This document shows positions 17,852 to 27,055 of a stretch of DNA of 64,000 nucleotides, piece by piece (the first letter of the stretch is position 1; every line of letters starts with the position of its first letter). The DNA is from Okeania sp. SIO2B3. GTDB lineage: Bacteria; Cyanobacteriota; Cyanobacteriia; Cyanobacteriales; Microcoleaceae. The stretch is taken from positions 364,608 through 428,607 of the forward strand of contig NZ_JAAHGH010000002.1 of NCBI RefSeq assembly GCF_010672525.1, read 5' to 3'. Under the pieces are notes generated by a model, which was given only the letters and a program-made list of their open reading frames with translations, was not told the origin of the DNA and made no database searches. Both the position numbers and the translations under genes were made by a program.

Positions 17852-18256
17852 AGTAGCTATAGACAATTAGCGTTCGGCTTTTCAATAGTAAGTGTTGGAG
17901 AGATTTTATTCCGGCTAAATCGTATTTTATAGCAGTTTTTATTTGGGTAAATCGCAGTAGATATTTTCCATGGAATGTACCTACTATGTTTTGTTTTTGA
18001 TGATGTGGTTTATCGATCGCTAAAAGCGCTGTAAATGATTTTATTCAAAATAAAAAATAATGCTATATCTATTACTTCAGTTATTAGTTAGTCTGTAATA
18101 TTTTGAGAGATTATTAGCATGGAATATTAGATATATTCGTCCTGATTTTCCTACTCTATTATCTCAATAAATCCAATAGATAATATTTCAATTATCACAA
18201 TTCATACCTGATTACTATATTATTAAAAATTAACTCAAAAAGTACCATATATGAAT
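17852..18256. other. Intergenic, no gene seen
   Basis: AT-rich spacer with a few HIP1-like half sites near 18015. Nothing else is recognised before the repeat element at 18257. Confidence 0.45.
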
Positions 18257-18431
18257 GTAAGCATTTAGCTATTAGGAGTCAGCTATCAGCAATCATTAAT
18301 GAATAATTACTTCTAAGATTTAGTCCGGAAACTTTGGCAGTAACTTTTTATTATTTCTCAATTTCAAAGCTTACTTTTACCTTTCTCAAAATTAATAGCT
18401 GATAGCTAATAGCTGACGGCTGAATGCTTAC
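18257..18431. repeat. GTAAGCATT...AATGCTTAC element, longer form
   Basis: 175 bp with inverted ends GTAAGCATTTAGC and GGCTGAATGCTTAC. Its interior (TAATGAATAATTACTTCT, then TTTATTATTTCTCAATTTCAAAG) matches the interior of the 246-bp element at 46047-46292, so both derive from one ancestor. It ends 29 bases before the start of the binding-protein gene at 18461. Confidence 0.8.
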
Positions 18432-18460
18432 ATATGAATTCTTTATTCAATCTCAAGAAA

Positions 18461-19474
18461 ATGAAACAAAAATCACTAAAAATTATCTTAGGAACTATCC
18501 TCACAAGCCTATTAATAATTTTCACTTCCTGTCAAAAAACTCCCAATTTTCAAACAGTGAGTATTCGGAGTGCCCATAGTAACTGGATAGAAGAGTCATT
18601 CCAAACTAATATTGTTAATATAGGTCTAGAAAAACTCGGCTATAAGGTGGAAAAGCCTAAGATAATTGATTACCAAGCACTTTATATTTCTGTAGGTAAT
18701 GGAGACTTAGACTATAGCGTTATTTATTACTTACCAGGACATGAAAAATTCTTTGAAAATGCTGGTGGAGAAGAAAAATTAGAAGGAGTTGGAAATTTAA
18801 CTCCTAATGGAAATAGTGGATATCAAATCGATAAAAAAACCGCCGATAAATATAACATTACTAACATTGAACAATTAAAAGATCCAGAAATTGCCAAACT
18901 TTTTGACTCCGATGGAGATGGTAAAGCCAACTTAGTAGGTTGCAATCCTGGTTGGTTTTGTGAATTAATTATAGACAATCAAATTGAAGCTTACGGATTA
19001 AAAGATACTGTTGAGCATAATCGAGGCCAATATACAATTTTATTAGCAGATGCCATTACTCGCTATCAACAAGGAAAATCTATTATTTATTATGGTTATA
19101 ATCCCCACTGGATATATACAGTTTTAACACCAGGGGAAGATGCAATTTGGTTAGAAGTTCCTTTTACATCCTTACCAAAATCTATGGGAAATTTGACTGA
19201 AAAAGATACATCTCTAGATGGAAAAAATCTAGGTTTTCCCTTACTGCAACAGCATATTGTGGCTAATAAAAAATTCTTAGAAGCAAACCCAGTTGCGGGA
19301 AAATGGTTTGAATTAGTACAAATTCCAGTGGCAGATATGAATGTTGAAAGTTTACGTATTAAAGAGGGTGAAGACAAACCAGAAGATATTATGCGTCATG
19401 GTCAAGAGTGGATAAATAATAATCAACAAAAGTATGATAGCTGGTTAGAAACAGCGATAAAAGCTGCTAATTAA
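18461..19474 (+). CDS. Betaine-type substrate-binding lipoprotein (copy 3)
   Basis: 337 residues from the ATG at 18461, which gives the family start MKQKSLKIILG; an ATG nine codons upstream would spoil the signal peptide. FTSC lipobox, then [37 protein letters not shown] and SLRIKEGEDKPEDI. Compared with the others it has ESFQTNIVNIG and VIYYLPGHEKF, i.e. changes near the first lobe that could alter ligand preference. It is preceded by a terminal-inverted-repeat element 29 bases upstream, which must contain or displace its promoter and leader. Confidence 0.88.
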   Translation: MKQKSLKIILGTILTSLLIIFTSCQKTPNFQTVSIRSAHSNWIEESFQTNIVNIGLEKLGYKVEKPKIIDYQALYISVGNGDLDYSVIYYLPGHEKFFENAGGEEKLEGVGNLTPNGNSGYQIDKKTADKYNITNIEQLKDPEIAKLFDSDGDGKANLVGCNPGWFCELIIDNQIEAYGLKDTVEHNRGQYTILLADAITRYQQGKSIIYYGYNPHWIYTVLTPGEDAIWLEVPFTSLPKSMGNLTEKDTSLDGKNLGFPLLQQHIVANKKFLEANPVAGKWFELVQIPVADMNVESLRIKEGEDKPEDIMRHGQEWINNNQQKYDSWLETAIKAAN

Positions 19475-19582
19475 GAAGAAAGAATTTTGCTGATTTTTCA
19501 AGAATTAAATGAATTTGAAAAATCAGAAAAAAGGATGAGACAAATTTTCACATTTTCAGGTCTCAGTTAATTCATAAATAAG

Positions 19583-19811
19583 TAGGGTTTGCTGAAAAAG
19601 TCTTTTTGCTCTTTGTAGTAGTCAGTAATCAGGAGAAATGGGAATGAGCAAGGAAGTCCAAAGAAGATATCGTCCCTTAATTTTTCTTCCCTTATCTTCC
19701 CAAAATACTAACTTTCTGAACCTTTTGAGCCTAAAACTTTGCACTTTTTTCGACATAAAAAGGCTAAAACCTTGATCTGTAAATGTTTTTAGATTTAATC
19801 AGCAAACCCTA
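19583..19811. mobile_element. MITE-like element, TAGGGTTTGCTGA family, copy 1
   Basis: 229 bp with inverted ends TAGGGTTTGCTGA and TCAGCAAACCCTA. The interior right half (ATACTAACTTTCTGAACC ... AAAAAGGCTAAAAC ... TTTAATCAGC) is shared with the copy at 37734-38087. Another copy is at 29558-29798. It is non-coding. Confidence 0.8.
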
Positions 19812-19958
19812 AGTATAAATAAGATAAAAAAATCAGGAATTAAATGGATTAAAAAAATCAGAAAAAGTATGATAGGAATTTATAAAACTCTATAAATTTG
19901 GAATAAATCAAGTCCTAAGCTACCAGATATTAAATATATTTAAATCAATTAAACTAAA

Positions 19959-20969
19959 ATGAAACAAAAATATCTCAAAATTATTTTAGGAAGCATCTTA
20001 ACAAGCTTATTAATTGTTTTCACTTCTTGTCAAAAAACTCCTCCTGGAATAGTTACTATTCGTAGTGCCAATAGTACCTGGATACAAGAATTATTTCAAA
20101 CCGAAATAGTAAATATAGGTTTAGAAAAACTCGGCTACAAAATCGAAAAACCTAAAGAAATTGACTATCCTGCGATTTACATTTCTCTTGCCAATGAAGA
20201 TTTAGAATATAGCACTGTTTACTATGAGCCACAACACAATGAATTCTTTGAAAATGCTGGTGGAGAAAAAAAATTAGAGGGAGTGGGAATTTTAACTCCC
20301 AATGGCATCCAAGGATATCAAATTGATAAAAAAACAGCCGATAAATATAACATTACGAACATTGAACAATTAAAAAATCCAGAAATAGCCAAACTTTTTG
20401 ATTCTGATGGAGATGGCAAAGCAAATTTAGTTGGTTGTAATCCTGGTTGGCGTTGTGAGCTGACGATAGACTATCATCTTCAAGCTTATGAATTAGAAGA
20501 TACAGTAGAACATAATCAAGGACAATATGAAATTCTCTTGGCAGATGCAATGACTCGTTATGAGCAAGGAAAACCAATTATTTATTATGCCTACGAACCT
20601 CATTGGATATCTACGCAATTAAAACCAAATAAAGATGTAGTTTGGTTAGAAGTTCCTTTCACCTCCTTACCAAAATCTATGGAAAATTTCAGTGAAGAAG
20701 ATACATCCCTAGATGGAAAAAATTTTGGCTTTAGGATAATTCAACAGCGTATAGTAGCTAATAAAAAATTCTTAAAAAATAATCCAGTTGCTAAACGATG
20801 GTTTGAATTAGTAGAAATTCCAGTTGCCGATATGAATGAGGAAAGTTTACGTATTAAAGAGGGAGAAGACCAACCAGAAGATATTCTCCGTCATGCCCAA
20901 GAGTGGATAAAAAATAATCAAGAAAAATATGATAATTGGTTAGAAACAGCGAGAAAATCTGCTAATTAA
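19959..20969 (+). CDS. Betaine-type substrate-binding lipoprotein (copy 4)
   Basis: 336 residues. Signal peptide MKQKYLKIILGSILTSLLIV with FTSC lipobox, VNIGLEKLGYKIEKPKEI, YEPQHNEFFENAGGEKKL, GCNPGWRCELTI and SLRIKEGEDQPEDI. It is closest to copy 2 in the first lobe and to copy 1 in the C-terminal helix, which may reflect recombination among copies. Like the others it is monocistronic and no membrane or ATP-binding subunit is present. The binding role is inferred from the family; the ligand could be betaine or a related methylated amine. Confidence 0.88.
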   Translation: MKQKYLKIILGSILTSLLIVFTSCQKTPPGIVTIRSANSTWIQELFQTEIVNIGLEKLGYKIEKPKEIDYPAIYISLANEDLEYSTVYYEPQHNEFFENAGGEKKLEGVGILTPNGIQGYQIDKKTADKYNITNIEQLKNPEIAKLFDSDGDGKANLVGCNPGWRCELTIDYHLQAYELEDTVEHNQGQYEILLADAMTRYEQGKPIIYYAYEPHWISTQLKPNKDVVWLEVPFTSLPKSMENFSEEDTSLDGKNFGFRIIQQRIVANKKFLKNNPVAKRWFELVEIPVADMNEESLRIKEGEDQPEDILRHAQEWIKNNQEKYDNWLETARKSAN

Positions 20970-21318
20970 GAATAAATAATGCTGCTGACTTTTCAAAACT
21001 TCAATGGATTTGAAAATTCATAAAAAAGGCTGATACCAAATTGATAAATGTTTGCTACAAATAGTTAGGCTATTTATTAGGATTCAGGAGTCAGGAGTCC
21101 TATGGGAATGGCTTAAATGCCAGTTTTTAGGGCGTAAATTATCTTTTTTGTCAAAGGGACAGCTCCTGTAAAGTATTTTTATCGCTCTTACTATTCGTAA
21201 CATTCTTTTTGAAAATTGGTATGAGACTAATTTTCACATTTTTAGGTATCAGCTAATTCATAAATAAGTATAAATAAGGTAAAAAACATAACTTCAATGG
21301 ATTTGAAAATTTATAAAA
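20970..21318. other. Intergenic, no gene seen
   Basis: Contains two similar stretches of the 3' flank of the binding-protein genes (CTTCAATGGATTTGAAAAT near 20999 and again near 21291), indicating that the tandem duplications included flanking DNA. A short GGATTCAGGAGTCAGGAG run lies near 21081. Confidence 0.5.
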
Positions 21319-21770
21319 ACTAGGAAAAAAAGTTGAAAGACCAAAACAAATTGAATATCCAGCAATTTATATTTCTCTTGCCAATGGAGACCTAGACTAT
21401 AGTGTTGTTTACTATCAACCAGGGCACAATTAATTCTTTGAAAATGTTGGTGGTGAAAAAAATTTATAGAAAGTAGGAAGATTAACTCCTGATAGAATCC
21501 AAAGAAATGAAATTGACAAAAAAACAGCCGATAAATATCAGATTACTAACATTGAACAATTAAAAAATCCAGAAATAGCCAAACTTTTTGATTCCGATGG
21601 AGATGGCAAAGCAAATTTAGTAGGTTGTAATTCTGGTTGGTCTTGTGTATTAATTATAGATAATCAACTTAAAGCTTATAAATTGCAAGATACAGTAGAG
21701 CAGAATCAAGGCCAATATACAATTCTTCTAGCAGATGCTATTACTCGCTATAAACAAGGACAATCTATCA
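21319..21770 (+). pseudogene. Betaine-binding protein pseudogene, internal fragment
   Basis: Homology begins at the equivalent of KVERPKQIEYPAIY and stops at the equivalent of [10 protein letters not shown], so both the signal-peptide end and the C-terminal third are missing. In-frame stops occur at the positions of the siblings' HNEFFENA (TAATTC) and of EKLEKVG (TTATAG). The GC-NPGW loop is altered to GCNSGW. The 3' break lies about 140 bases upstream of the broken tnpB gene, so that transposon's arrival may have caused the truncation. Confidence 0.85.
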
Positions 21771-22606
21771 GAGAATGTTGAAAGAGCTCAAGTCGCTATA
21801 ATTTTTAATTTAGCAGTGAGATGAATTTCAACCAGTAAATTAATTTCGCAGTCTCTAAACAAACTTTGTGTTAGGATTAAATAATATTTATAAATAAGTT
21901 AAATCACCAAATTGATTACTTTAACTTACCAGTACAAGCTGAAACCAACTCATCATCAAGAGGCAGAAATTAATCAGATTATTGATGTCTGTAAAAGTGT
22001 ATATAACTACGCTTTAAAAGAGCGTAAAGATTGGTTAAGTTCAAGAAAGTCACCAATTAATAGTTGTTCCATTATTTCTGAATATATTATCCCTGCTGAT
22101 ACCCCTTACCCTAATTACAATTATCAGGCCAAAAACCTAACAACAGCCAAGAAAACTAATCCTAAGTTAAAATCAGTTTCGGCTAAGAGCCGACATGAAA
22201 ATGCTCAAGTTTTACAACAAACTTTAAAACAATTAGACAGGGCATTTTCTGAAATGAAATCCCTGGGTAAAGGCTTCCCTAGATTTAAGAAAAAGATGAG
22301 AAGCTTTGTCTTTCCTGCCATGCTAAAAAATTGTTTAGATTGCGGTAAATTTAAGTTGCCTCAACTGGGGTGGATTAAAATTAGACAAAGTAGACCAATA
22401 CCAGAAGGAATGGTAGCTAAACAAGCTAGGATAGTAAAAAAAGCTAGTGGTTATTATCTGATGGTTAGTTTTGCTTCATCAGAGTCAGTGCCCGATAATC
22501 TAGTAGGTAAAAAATCATTAGGTATAGATGCAGGGATAGAAAGTTTTGTAGCTACTTCTACAGGAAAATTAATCAAAGCCCCTAAGTTTTTATTAGGTCA
22601 ACTACA

Positions 22607-22634
22607 GTAGGGGCGAATGGCCATTCGCCCCTAC
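22607..22634. repeat. Perfect 28-bp palindrome inserted in tnpB
   Basis: Each arm is GTAGGGGCGAATGG, so the whole is a perfect inverted repeat. It is flanked by CTACA on both sides, and its own TAG ends the upstream reading frame. A near-identical palindrome occurs at 59726-59753. Confidence 0.9.
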
Positions 22635-23051
22635 AATTGCTGCAAAGAAGGTTGAAATATAAAAATAAGGGGTCGAGTAATTGGTCAAAACTCCAGAATA
22701 GAATAGCTAGATTGCATGAGAAAATCACTAATACAAGACGTGATTGGCATTTCAAAGTAGCTCATCAACTTTGTGATTTAGCAGATAATATTTTTGTTGA
22801 AGACATTAACTTTAAATCTTGGTCTAAAGGTATTGTTAGAAAACAATCTTTAGATTCTGGAATTGGTCAGTTTATCAATGAAATCTTACCTTATGTTTGT
22901 TGGAAACGAGGTAAATATTATGCCAAAGTTGACAAGAATTATACATCTCAAGAATGTCCGTTGTGTGGTCATATACAGAAGAAGAAACTTTCTGATAGAG
23001 AACATAATTGTAGCAACTGTGGTTATCAATTGAATCGTGATGTAGCTGCTG

Positions 23052-23097
23052 CACCCACCCCCATCCCCTCCCGGGAGGGGAGCAAGAGGGGTGGGTG
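23052..23097. repeat. 46-bp GC-rich imperfect palindrome inserted in tnpB 3' end
   Basis: Left arm CACCCACCCCCATCCCCTCC, centre CCCGGG, right arm ending AGAGGGGTGGGTG. It sits after the NRDVAAA codons; past it the frame resumes toward AVGHTVK-like sequence. Related GC-rich modules are at 59785-59825 and 60080-60115. Confidence 0.8.
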
Positions 23098-23319
23098 AGG
23101 ATTAATAGCCGTGGGGCACACGGTTAAATAAAAGCGCACCGCCTGCGCTGAGGTTCCCTCAGCGTAAAGACGGAGCAAGAAAGCTTGTGGAGATGGTCTG
23201 ACGGGGGTGCAAATTAACTTGTTTGATTTGTTATCTAGTTAAGAATCTGTGATACAAGAATCTCCCATTATAATCTCTGATTTAACGGGCGATTGTCAAA
23301 ACGTTCTATATATGTAGTA

Positions 23320-23421
23320 GCGCGTCAAGCTGAAAATGATGTATTAAATTTTTGAGTATAATTATTGCTATGACTAAGGTTTGGAGAATTTTCCTAAAAC
23401 ACTATTTCAAGCTTGACGCGC
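23320..23421. mobile_element. MITE-like element with GCGCGTCAAGCT ends
   Basis: 102 bp, left end GCGCGTCAAGCTGAAA, right end TTTCAAGCTTGACGCGC. AGTAG flanks the left end and recurs just past the right end, suggesting a short target duplication. It lies 109 bases upstream of thrS and so falls in its leader or promoter region. Confidence 0.75.
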
Positions 23422-23529
23422 CAGTAGTATTGAAACCTCAAAAATCTCTAAATGATGATTAACTAAACTAGAATAGAGTATTCCTCTGTCCCTCTGCAAA
23501 TATAAAAAAAACCCAAGAATAAATAGTCA

Positions 23530-25356
23530 ATGTCTAGGCCAGAATCTAATCCTTCCCCAGAACAACCAGAAAAAATCCATTTACCTCGCACCAGCGAGTC
23601 AGAAACCCTCAAAAAAATTCGTCATACCACATCCCATGTCATGGCAATGGCCGTACAAAAGCTATTTCCCAAGGCACAAGTAACAATCGGCCCCTGGATT
23701 GAAAATGGCTTCTACTACGACTTTGATACCCCAGAACCATTTACAGAAGCTGACCTAAAAGCCATCAAAAAAGAGATGGTCAAAATCATTAAACGGGATT
23801 TACCCGTAATTAGAGAAGAAGTCAGTCGAGAAGAAGCTAAAAGTCGAATTGAAGCAATTAAAGAACCTTACAAATTAGAAATTCTTGAAGATTTAGAAGA
23901 CCCAATTACTATCTATCATCTCGGTGAAGAATGGTGGGATTTATGTGCTGGCCCTCATATTGAAAGTACAAAGCAACTTAATCCCAAAGCAATTGATTTA
24001 GAAACTGTTGCTGGTGCTTATTGGCGTGGAGATGAAACCAAAGCCCAATTACAACGTATCTATGGTACTGCTTGGGAAACTCCAGAACAACTAGCCGAAT
24101 ATAAAAGACGTAAAGAAGAAGCTTTCAAAAGAAACCATCGTAAGCTAGGTAAAGAATTAGGACTATTTATTTTTTCCGACCTTGTTGGACCGGGATTACC
24201 TCTTTGGACTCCCAAAGGCACAATGTTAAAGAATTCACTGAAAGACTTTCTCCAACAAGAACAACAGAAACGGGGTTATTTACCTGTAGATACTCCCCAT
24301 ATTGCCAGAGTCGATTTATTCAAAACTTCCGGACATTGGCAAAAGTATAAAGAGGATATGTTCCCGATGATGGCTGAGGATGAACAAGCAGAAGCTATGG
24401 AACAGGGTTTTGTTGTAAAACCAATGAACTGTCCATTCCATATCCAAATCTATAAAAATGAATTACGTTCTTATCGAGAGTTGCCAATACGACTTGCTGA
24501 GTTTGGCACTGTTTACCGCCATGAAAAGTCTGGGGAATTAGGTGGTTTAACTAGAGTCCGGGGTTTCACTCAAGATGATTCTCACTTGTTTGTAACACCC
24601 GAACAACTTGATGCCGAGTTTCTCAGTGTGGTAGACTTAACTCTATTTGTCTTTAAAAATCTACAACTAAAGAATTTTAAGGCTAGATTAAGTTTCCGAG
24701 ACCCTAACTTAGATAAGTATATTGGTTCTGATGAGGCTTGGGAAAAAGCTGAAGGTGCTATTCGTCGGGCTGTGGAAACTTTGGGTATGGAACATTTTGA
24801 GGGTATTGGTGAAGCGGCATTCTATGGTCCAAAGTTAGATTTTATTTTCCAGGATGCTTTGGAGCGAGAATGGCAGTTGGGTACTGTACAGGTAGACTAT
24901 AATTTGCCCGAACGGTTTGATTTGGAATATGTGGCAGAAGATGGGACCAGAAAACGCCCAGTGATGATTCACCGGGCACCTTTTGGTTCCCTGGAAAGGT
25001 TGATTGGGATTTTGATTGAGGAATATGCAGGAGATTTTCCTTTGTGGTTAGCTCCTACCCAAACTAGACTTTTGCCTGTTAATTCTGAATTTTTGCCCTT
25101 TGCTCAAGAGGTTGCTGCTCAAATGTGTCAAGTAGGTATTCGTGCTGAAGTGGATATTAGTAATGAACGTTTGGGTAAGTTGATTAGAAATGCTGAGAAG
25201 GCCAAAATTCCTGTAATGGCTGTAGTTGGAGCTAAGGAAGTTGAGTCAAATAGTCTAAGTATTAGGACTCGCGCTGCTGGAGAATTAGGTTCTATACCTG
25301 TGCCAGAGGTAATTCAGAAGATGACTGAGGCGATCGCTAACTATGAAAATTTCTAG
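23530..25356 (+). CDS. thrS: Threonyl-tRNA synthetase
   Basis: 608 residues. It charges tRNA-Thr in the cytoplasm. It lacks the N-terminal TGS domain of the 640-residue E. coli enzyme, as in many cyanobacteria. The editing domain comes first, with H32-T-T-S-H36 and the C139-A-G-P-H143 site, then the class II core with zinc ligands Cys301 (MNCPFH), His352 (DDSHLF) and His481 (MIHRAPFGS), whose spacing matches E. coli C334/H385/H511. Motif 2 is RLAEFGTVYRHE and motif 3 is the HRAPFGSLERL region. The C-terminal anticodon-binding domain begins near 500. The ATG at 23530 gives the only sensible N-terminus. A MITE sits just upstream. All catalytic residues are present. Confidence 0.97.
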   Translation: MSRPESNPSPEQPEKIHLPRTSESETLKKIRHTTSHVMAMAVQKLFPKAQVTIGPWIENGFYYDFDTPEPFTEADLKAIKKEMVKIIKRDLPVIREEVSREEAKSRIEAIKEPYKLEILEDLEDPITIYHLGEEWWDLCAGPHIESTKQLNPKAIDLETVAGAYWRGDETKAQLQRIYGTAWETPEQLAEYKRRKEEAFKRNHRKLGKELGLFIFSDLVGPGLPLWTPKGTMLKNSLKDFLQQEQQKRGYLPVDTPHIARVDLFKTSGHWQKYKEDMFPMMAEDEQAEAMEQGFVVKPMNCPFHIQIYKNELRSYRELPIRLAEFGTVYRHEKSGELGGLTRVRGFTQDDSHLFVTPEQLDAEFLSVVDLTLFVFKNLQLKNFKARLSFRDPNLDKYIGSDEAWEKAEGAIRRAVETLGMEHFEGIGEAAFYGPKLDFIFQDALEREWQLGTVQVDYNLPERFDLEYVAEDGTRKRPVMIHRAPFGSLERLIGILIEEYAGDFPLWLAPTQTRLLPVNSEFLPFAQEVAAQMCQVGIRAEVDISNERLGKLIRNAEKAKIPVMAVVGAKEVESNSLSIRTRAAGELGSIPVPEVIQKMTEAIANYENF

Positions 25357-25555
25357 AAGGTATCTGATAGAAGCCTTATAGTATCTTGTCAAAGGTAGGG
25401 GTTTTTGGCAAAGAAGTCAGGAGTCAGAAGTTAGAAGTTAGGAGGCACTGAGGGAAGAGAATTGAGTAAAGATTTGGCAATGACGCTGAGGGTGGAACAT
25501 TTTTTTATACCGAACCCGAGCGGATTTTATATTTTACCGAAAAAATTGGTCTAAA

Positions 25556-25583
25556 GTCTCGCCCATAAGCGGGCGACTTTTTG
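25556..25583 (+). terminator. Hairpin with T-run downstream of thrS
   Basis: GTCTCGCCC and GGGCGAC pair around a six-base loop, followed by five T residues, 200 bases after thrS. The same hairpin block occurs inverted at about 32918-32945, so it may be part of a dispersed repeat rather than a dedicated thrS terminator. Confidence 0.45.
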
Positions 25584-25830
25584 ATTGATTAAGCAGGAAG
25601 ACATGAGCTTATAGAACCCATTTGATAGCTATATAATTATGGTAGTCAAGTGTTTTCGCGCATCAATTTTGAGGAAAAATCAGCTATAAGGAGTGTTTTT
25701 TGTATTATTTCTCCCCACATCTTCCCTTTTCCCTCTTCCCTCTTACCTTCTGTCTCCAGTATAGCTGTCTCCTGTCTCCTATCTCCTACCCTCACCCATA
25801 AGACTTCCATAAGCAAACCCTAAGTATTTA

Positions 25831-25864
25831 TACCCGCTTTCTGATAAATTGAGAGCGGGTTTAT
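25831..25864 (+). terminator. Rho-independent-like hairpin
   Basis: ACCCGCTTTC pairs with GAGCGGGTTT around an 11-base loop, then T-rich sequence. It lies 475 bases after thrS with no gene between, so it is of uncertain use. Confidence 0.45.
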
Positions 25865-26474
25865 TTATTTGACTTGTTATTTGATAAGCTCTTGATAGTA
25901 TTTAAAAGTTTTAAATTTAAGAATTTATGAATGGCCATAAATTAATAATGACTAATTCCAATTTCCACCATTAAACTATGCCAAATTGAATTTGATCGTC
26001 TATCTGTACAAAGTAAAACTTTTCTTTGAAGACCACTAAGAAGTCTAGATCGAGTTATACTTTGCAGGGATCATAAATATAGATGATTGACCCATAAGTT
26101 ATTAGCTGTAAGTAATTACACTGGTAGCTGATAGCTCAAAGTGATAGTATTCTCTTTCAAAAGTTAAATCAGATTGTTATATTATTGATAGGTATATTAC
26201 CTTCTTTATATTTAGAGCCAAGGTCGGCGATAATCTGACATATTTTGTTTGCGAAAGGCGCTAGAACATGAAAGCATCTAATTTAAAGGAACTATATGAG
26301 ACCAAAAGGTTTCAACATAATAAAGTTAAAGATAAATAATGATTAATATCTTAAAGGTTCCTCTAAGAGGGGATGTGTTTTTCGCTTTTTTATGCTTGGA
26401 AAGTGCGAAAACGCAAATCACCAGATGTCGCTGTCCAATGGCTCATGTACGGCTAGGAACAGTGACTTAATAAT

Positions 26475-26672
26475 ATGAACTTTATGAATACCGCTAAGAA
26501 AAAAGTAGAATCTCTATTAAGTAAATTGCCAGATAATTGCTCCCTTGAAGATGTTCAATATCATTTATATGTAATTGAAAAAGTTCTTCATGGTTTAGAA
26601 GTAGCTAATAAAGAAAGAAAAATTACACAAGAAGAAGCTGAAGGGCTTTTGAGTAAATGGGTTATAAAGTAG
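26475..26672 (+). CDS. Antitoxin of a type II toxin-antitoxin pair
   Basis: 65 residues, acidic and mostly helical (KVESLLSKLPDNCSLEDVQYHLYVIEKVLHGLE), ending QEEAEGLLSKWVIK. It overlaps the toxin start by 16 bases, the usual antitoxin-first arrangement of RelBE/ParDE-type modules. The helical segment KITQEEAEGLLSKW resembles antitoxins that accompany ParE-like toxins and wrap around them. No separate DNA-binding motif is obvious. It would neutralise the downstream toxin and probably autoregulate the pair. The start could be ATG at 26475 or the ATG three codons later. Confidence 0.78.
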   Translation: MNFMNTAKKKVESLLSKLPDNCSLEDVQYHLYVIEKVLHGLEVANKERKITQEEAEGLLSKWVIK

Positions 26673-26944
26673 TTTGGTCTTCTAAAGCTATAGATGATGT
26701 GGACGCGATCGCCTCCTACATAGCGCGTGACTCTGTTTCTTATGCTGCAGCAGTGGTCCATAGGGTAATTAATGTCACCAAAAATTTGCTTCATAATCCT
26801 TTACAAGGAGAAGTGGTCAAAGAGTTTGGAGATGAGAGTTACCGACAAGATTATGCTTATAGTTACCGAGTCCTTTATCAAGTTAAAGGGGATTTAGTAA
26901 TTGTGGCCGCAGTTATTCATGGAAAAAGATTATTAGATTTATAG
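26657..26944 (+). CDS. RelE/ParE-family toxin
   Basis: 95 residues with the RelE/ParE fold pattern: KVVWSSKAIDDVDAIASYIARDS at the N-terminus, the middle HNPLQGEVVKEFGDESYRQDYAYSYRVLYQV and C-terminal LVIVAAVIHGKRLLDL. The R-x-L-Y strand and final HGKR are typical of the ParE branch, which inhibits gyrase, whereas RelE-type proteins cut mRNA on the ribosome. Which activity applies cannot be read from sequence. It overlaps the antitoxin gene by 16 bases, so translation is probably coupled. A hairpin follows the stop. Confidence 0.85.
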   Translation: MGYKVVWSSKAIDDVDAIASYIARDSVSYAAAVVHRVINVTKNLLHNPLQGEVVKEFGDESYRQDYAYSYRVLYQVKGDLVIVAAVIHGKRLLDL

Positions 26945-26981
26945 TTGAAGCGCGATCGCGTCCAATCAAATATTAGCTCAG

Positions 26982-27010
26982 AACCGAGTTTCATTGGAAG
27001 CTCGGTTTTC
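26982..27010 (+). terminator. Rho-independent-like terminator of the toxin-antitoxin operon
   Basis: AACCGAG and CTCGGTT pair around a 13-base loop, followed by T-rich sequence, 38 bases after the toxin stop. Confidence 0.65.
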
Positions 27011-27055
27011 TAAGTCAGGAGTCAGGAGTCAGGAGTCCGGAGTCAGGAGTCCGGA

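Larger units (their letters stand above)
21912..23127 (+). pseudogene. IS200/IS605-type TnpB, broken by two short palindromic insertions
   Basis: Two reading frames (21912-22610 and 22637-23098) together make one TnpB, the RNA-guided RuvC-like nuclease of IS200/IS605 elements. The first carries the N-terminal helix-turn-helix region and the first RuvC motif (KSLGIDAGIESFVATS). The second carries QRRLKYKNKGSSNW, the second RuvC Glu (FVEDINFKSW) and the zinc ribbon CPLC...CSNCG followed by NRDVAAA with the final Asp. A 28-bp palindrome with a stop codon divides them, and a 46-bp palindrome interrupts the C-terminus. Excising 29 bases at the first site restores GQLQLLQRRLKY. The start is TTG at 21912. 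No tnpA is adjacent. The true 3' end probably lies near 23127. Confidence 0.87.
25357..26474. other. Long intergenic region after thrS
   Basis: Contains heptamer runs (25410-25440 GTCAGAAG type; 25720-25790 TCTCCTGTC type), one end of the ATATCAAATCCG repeat family (25508-25532) and a hairpin at 25556. A 60-base block with the motif CGCCCATAAGCGGGCGAC recurs inverted at 32915-32985. Around 26215-26440 the phrases ATGCTTGGAAAGTGC and ATGTACGGCTAGGAAC resemble group II intron domain V pieces. No gene is supported. Confidence 0.5.

Noticed and set aside
22637-23098. Second half of tnpB as an independent gene
   Set aside because: It is the continuation of the 21912 frame after a 28-bp palindrome; its C-terminus is encoded by a second palindrome.
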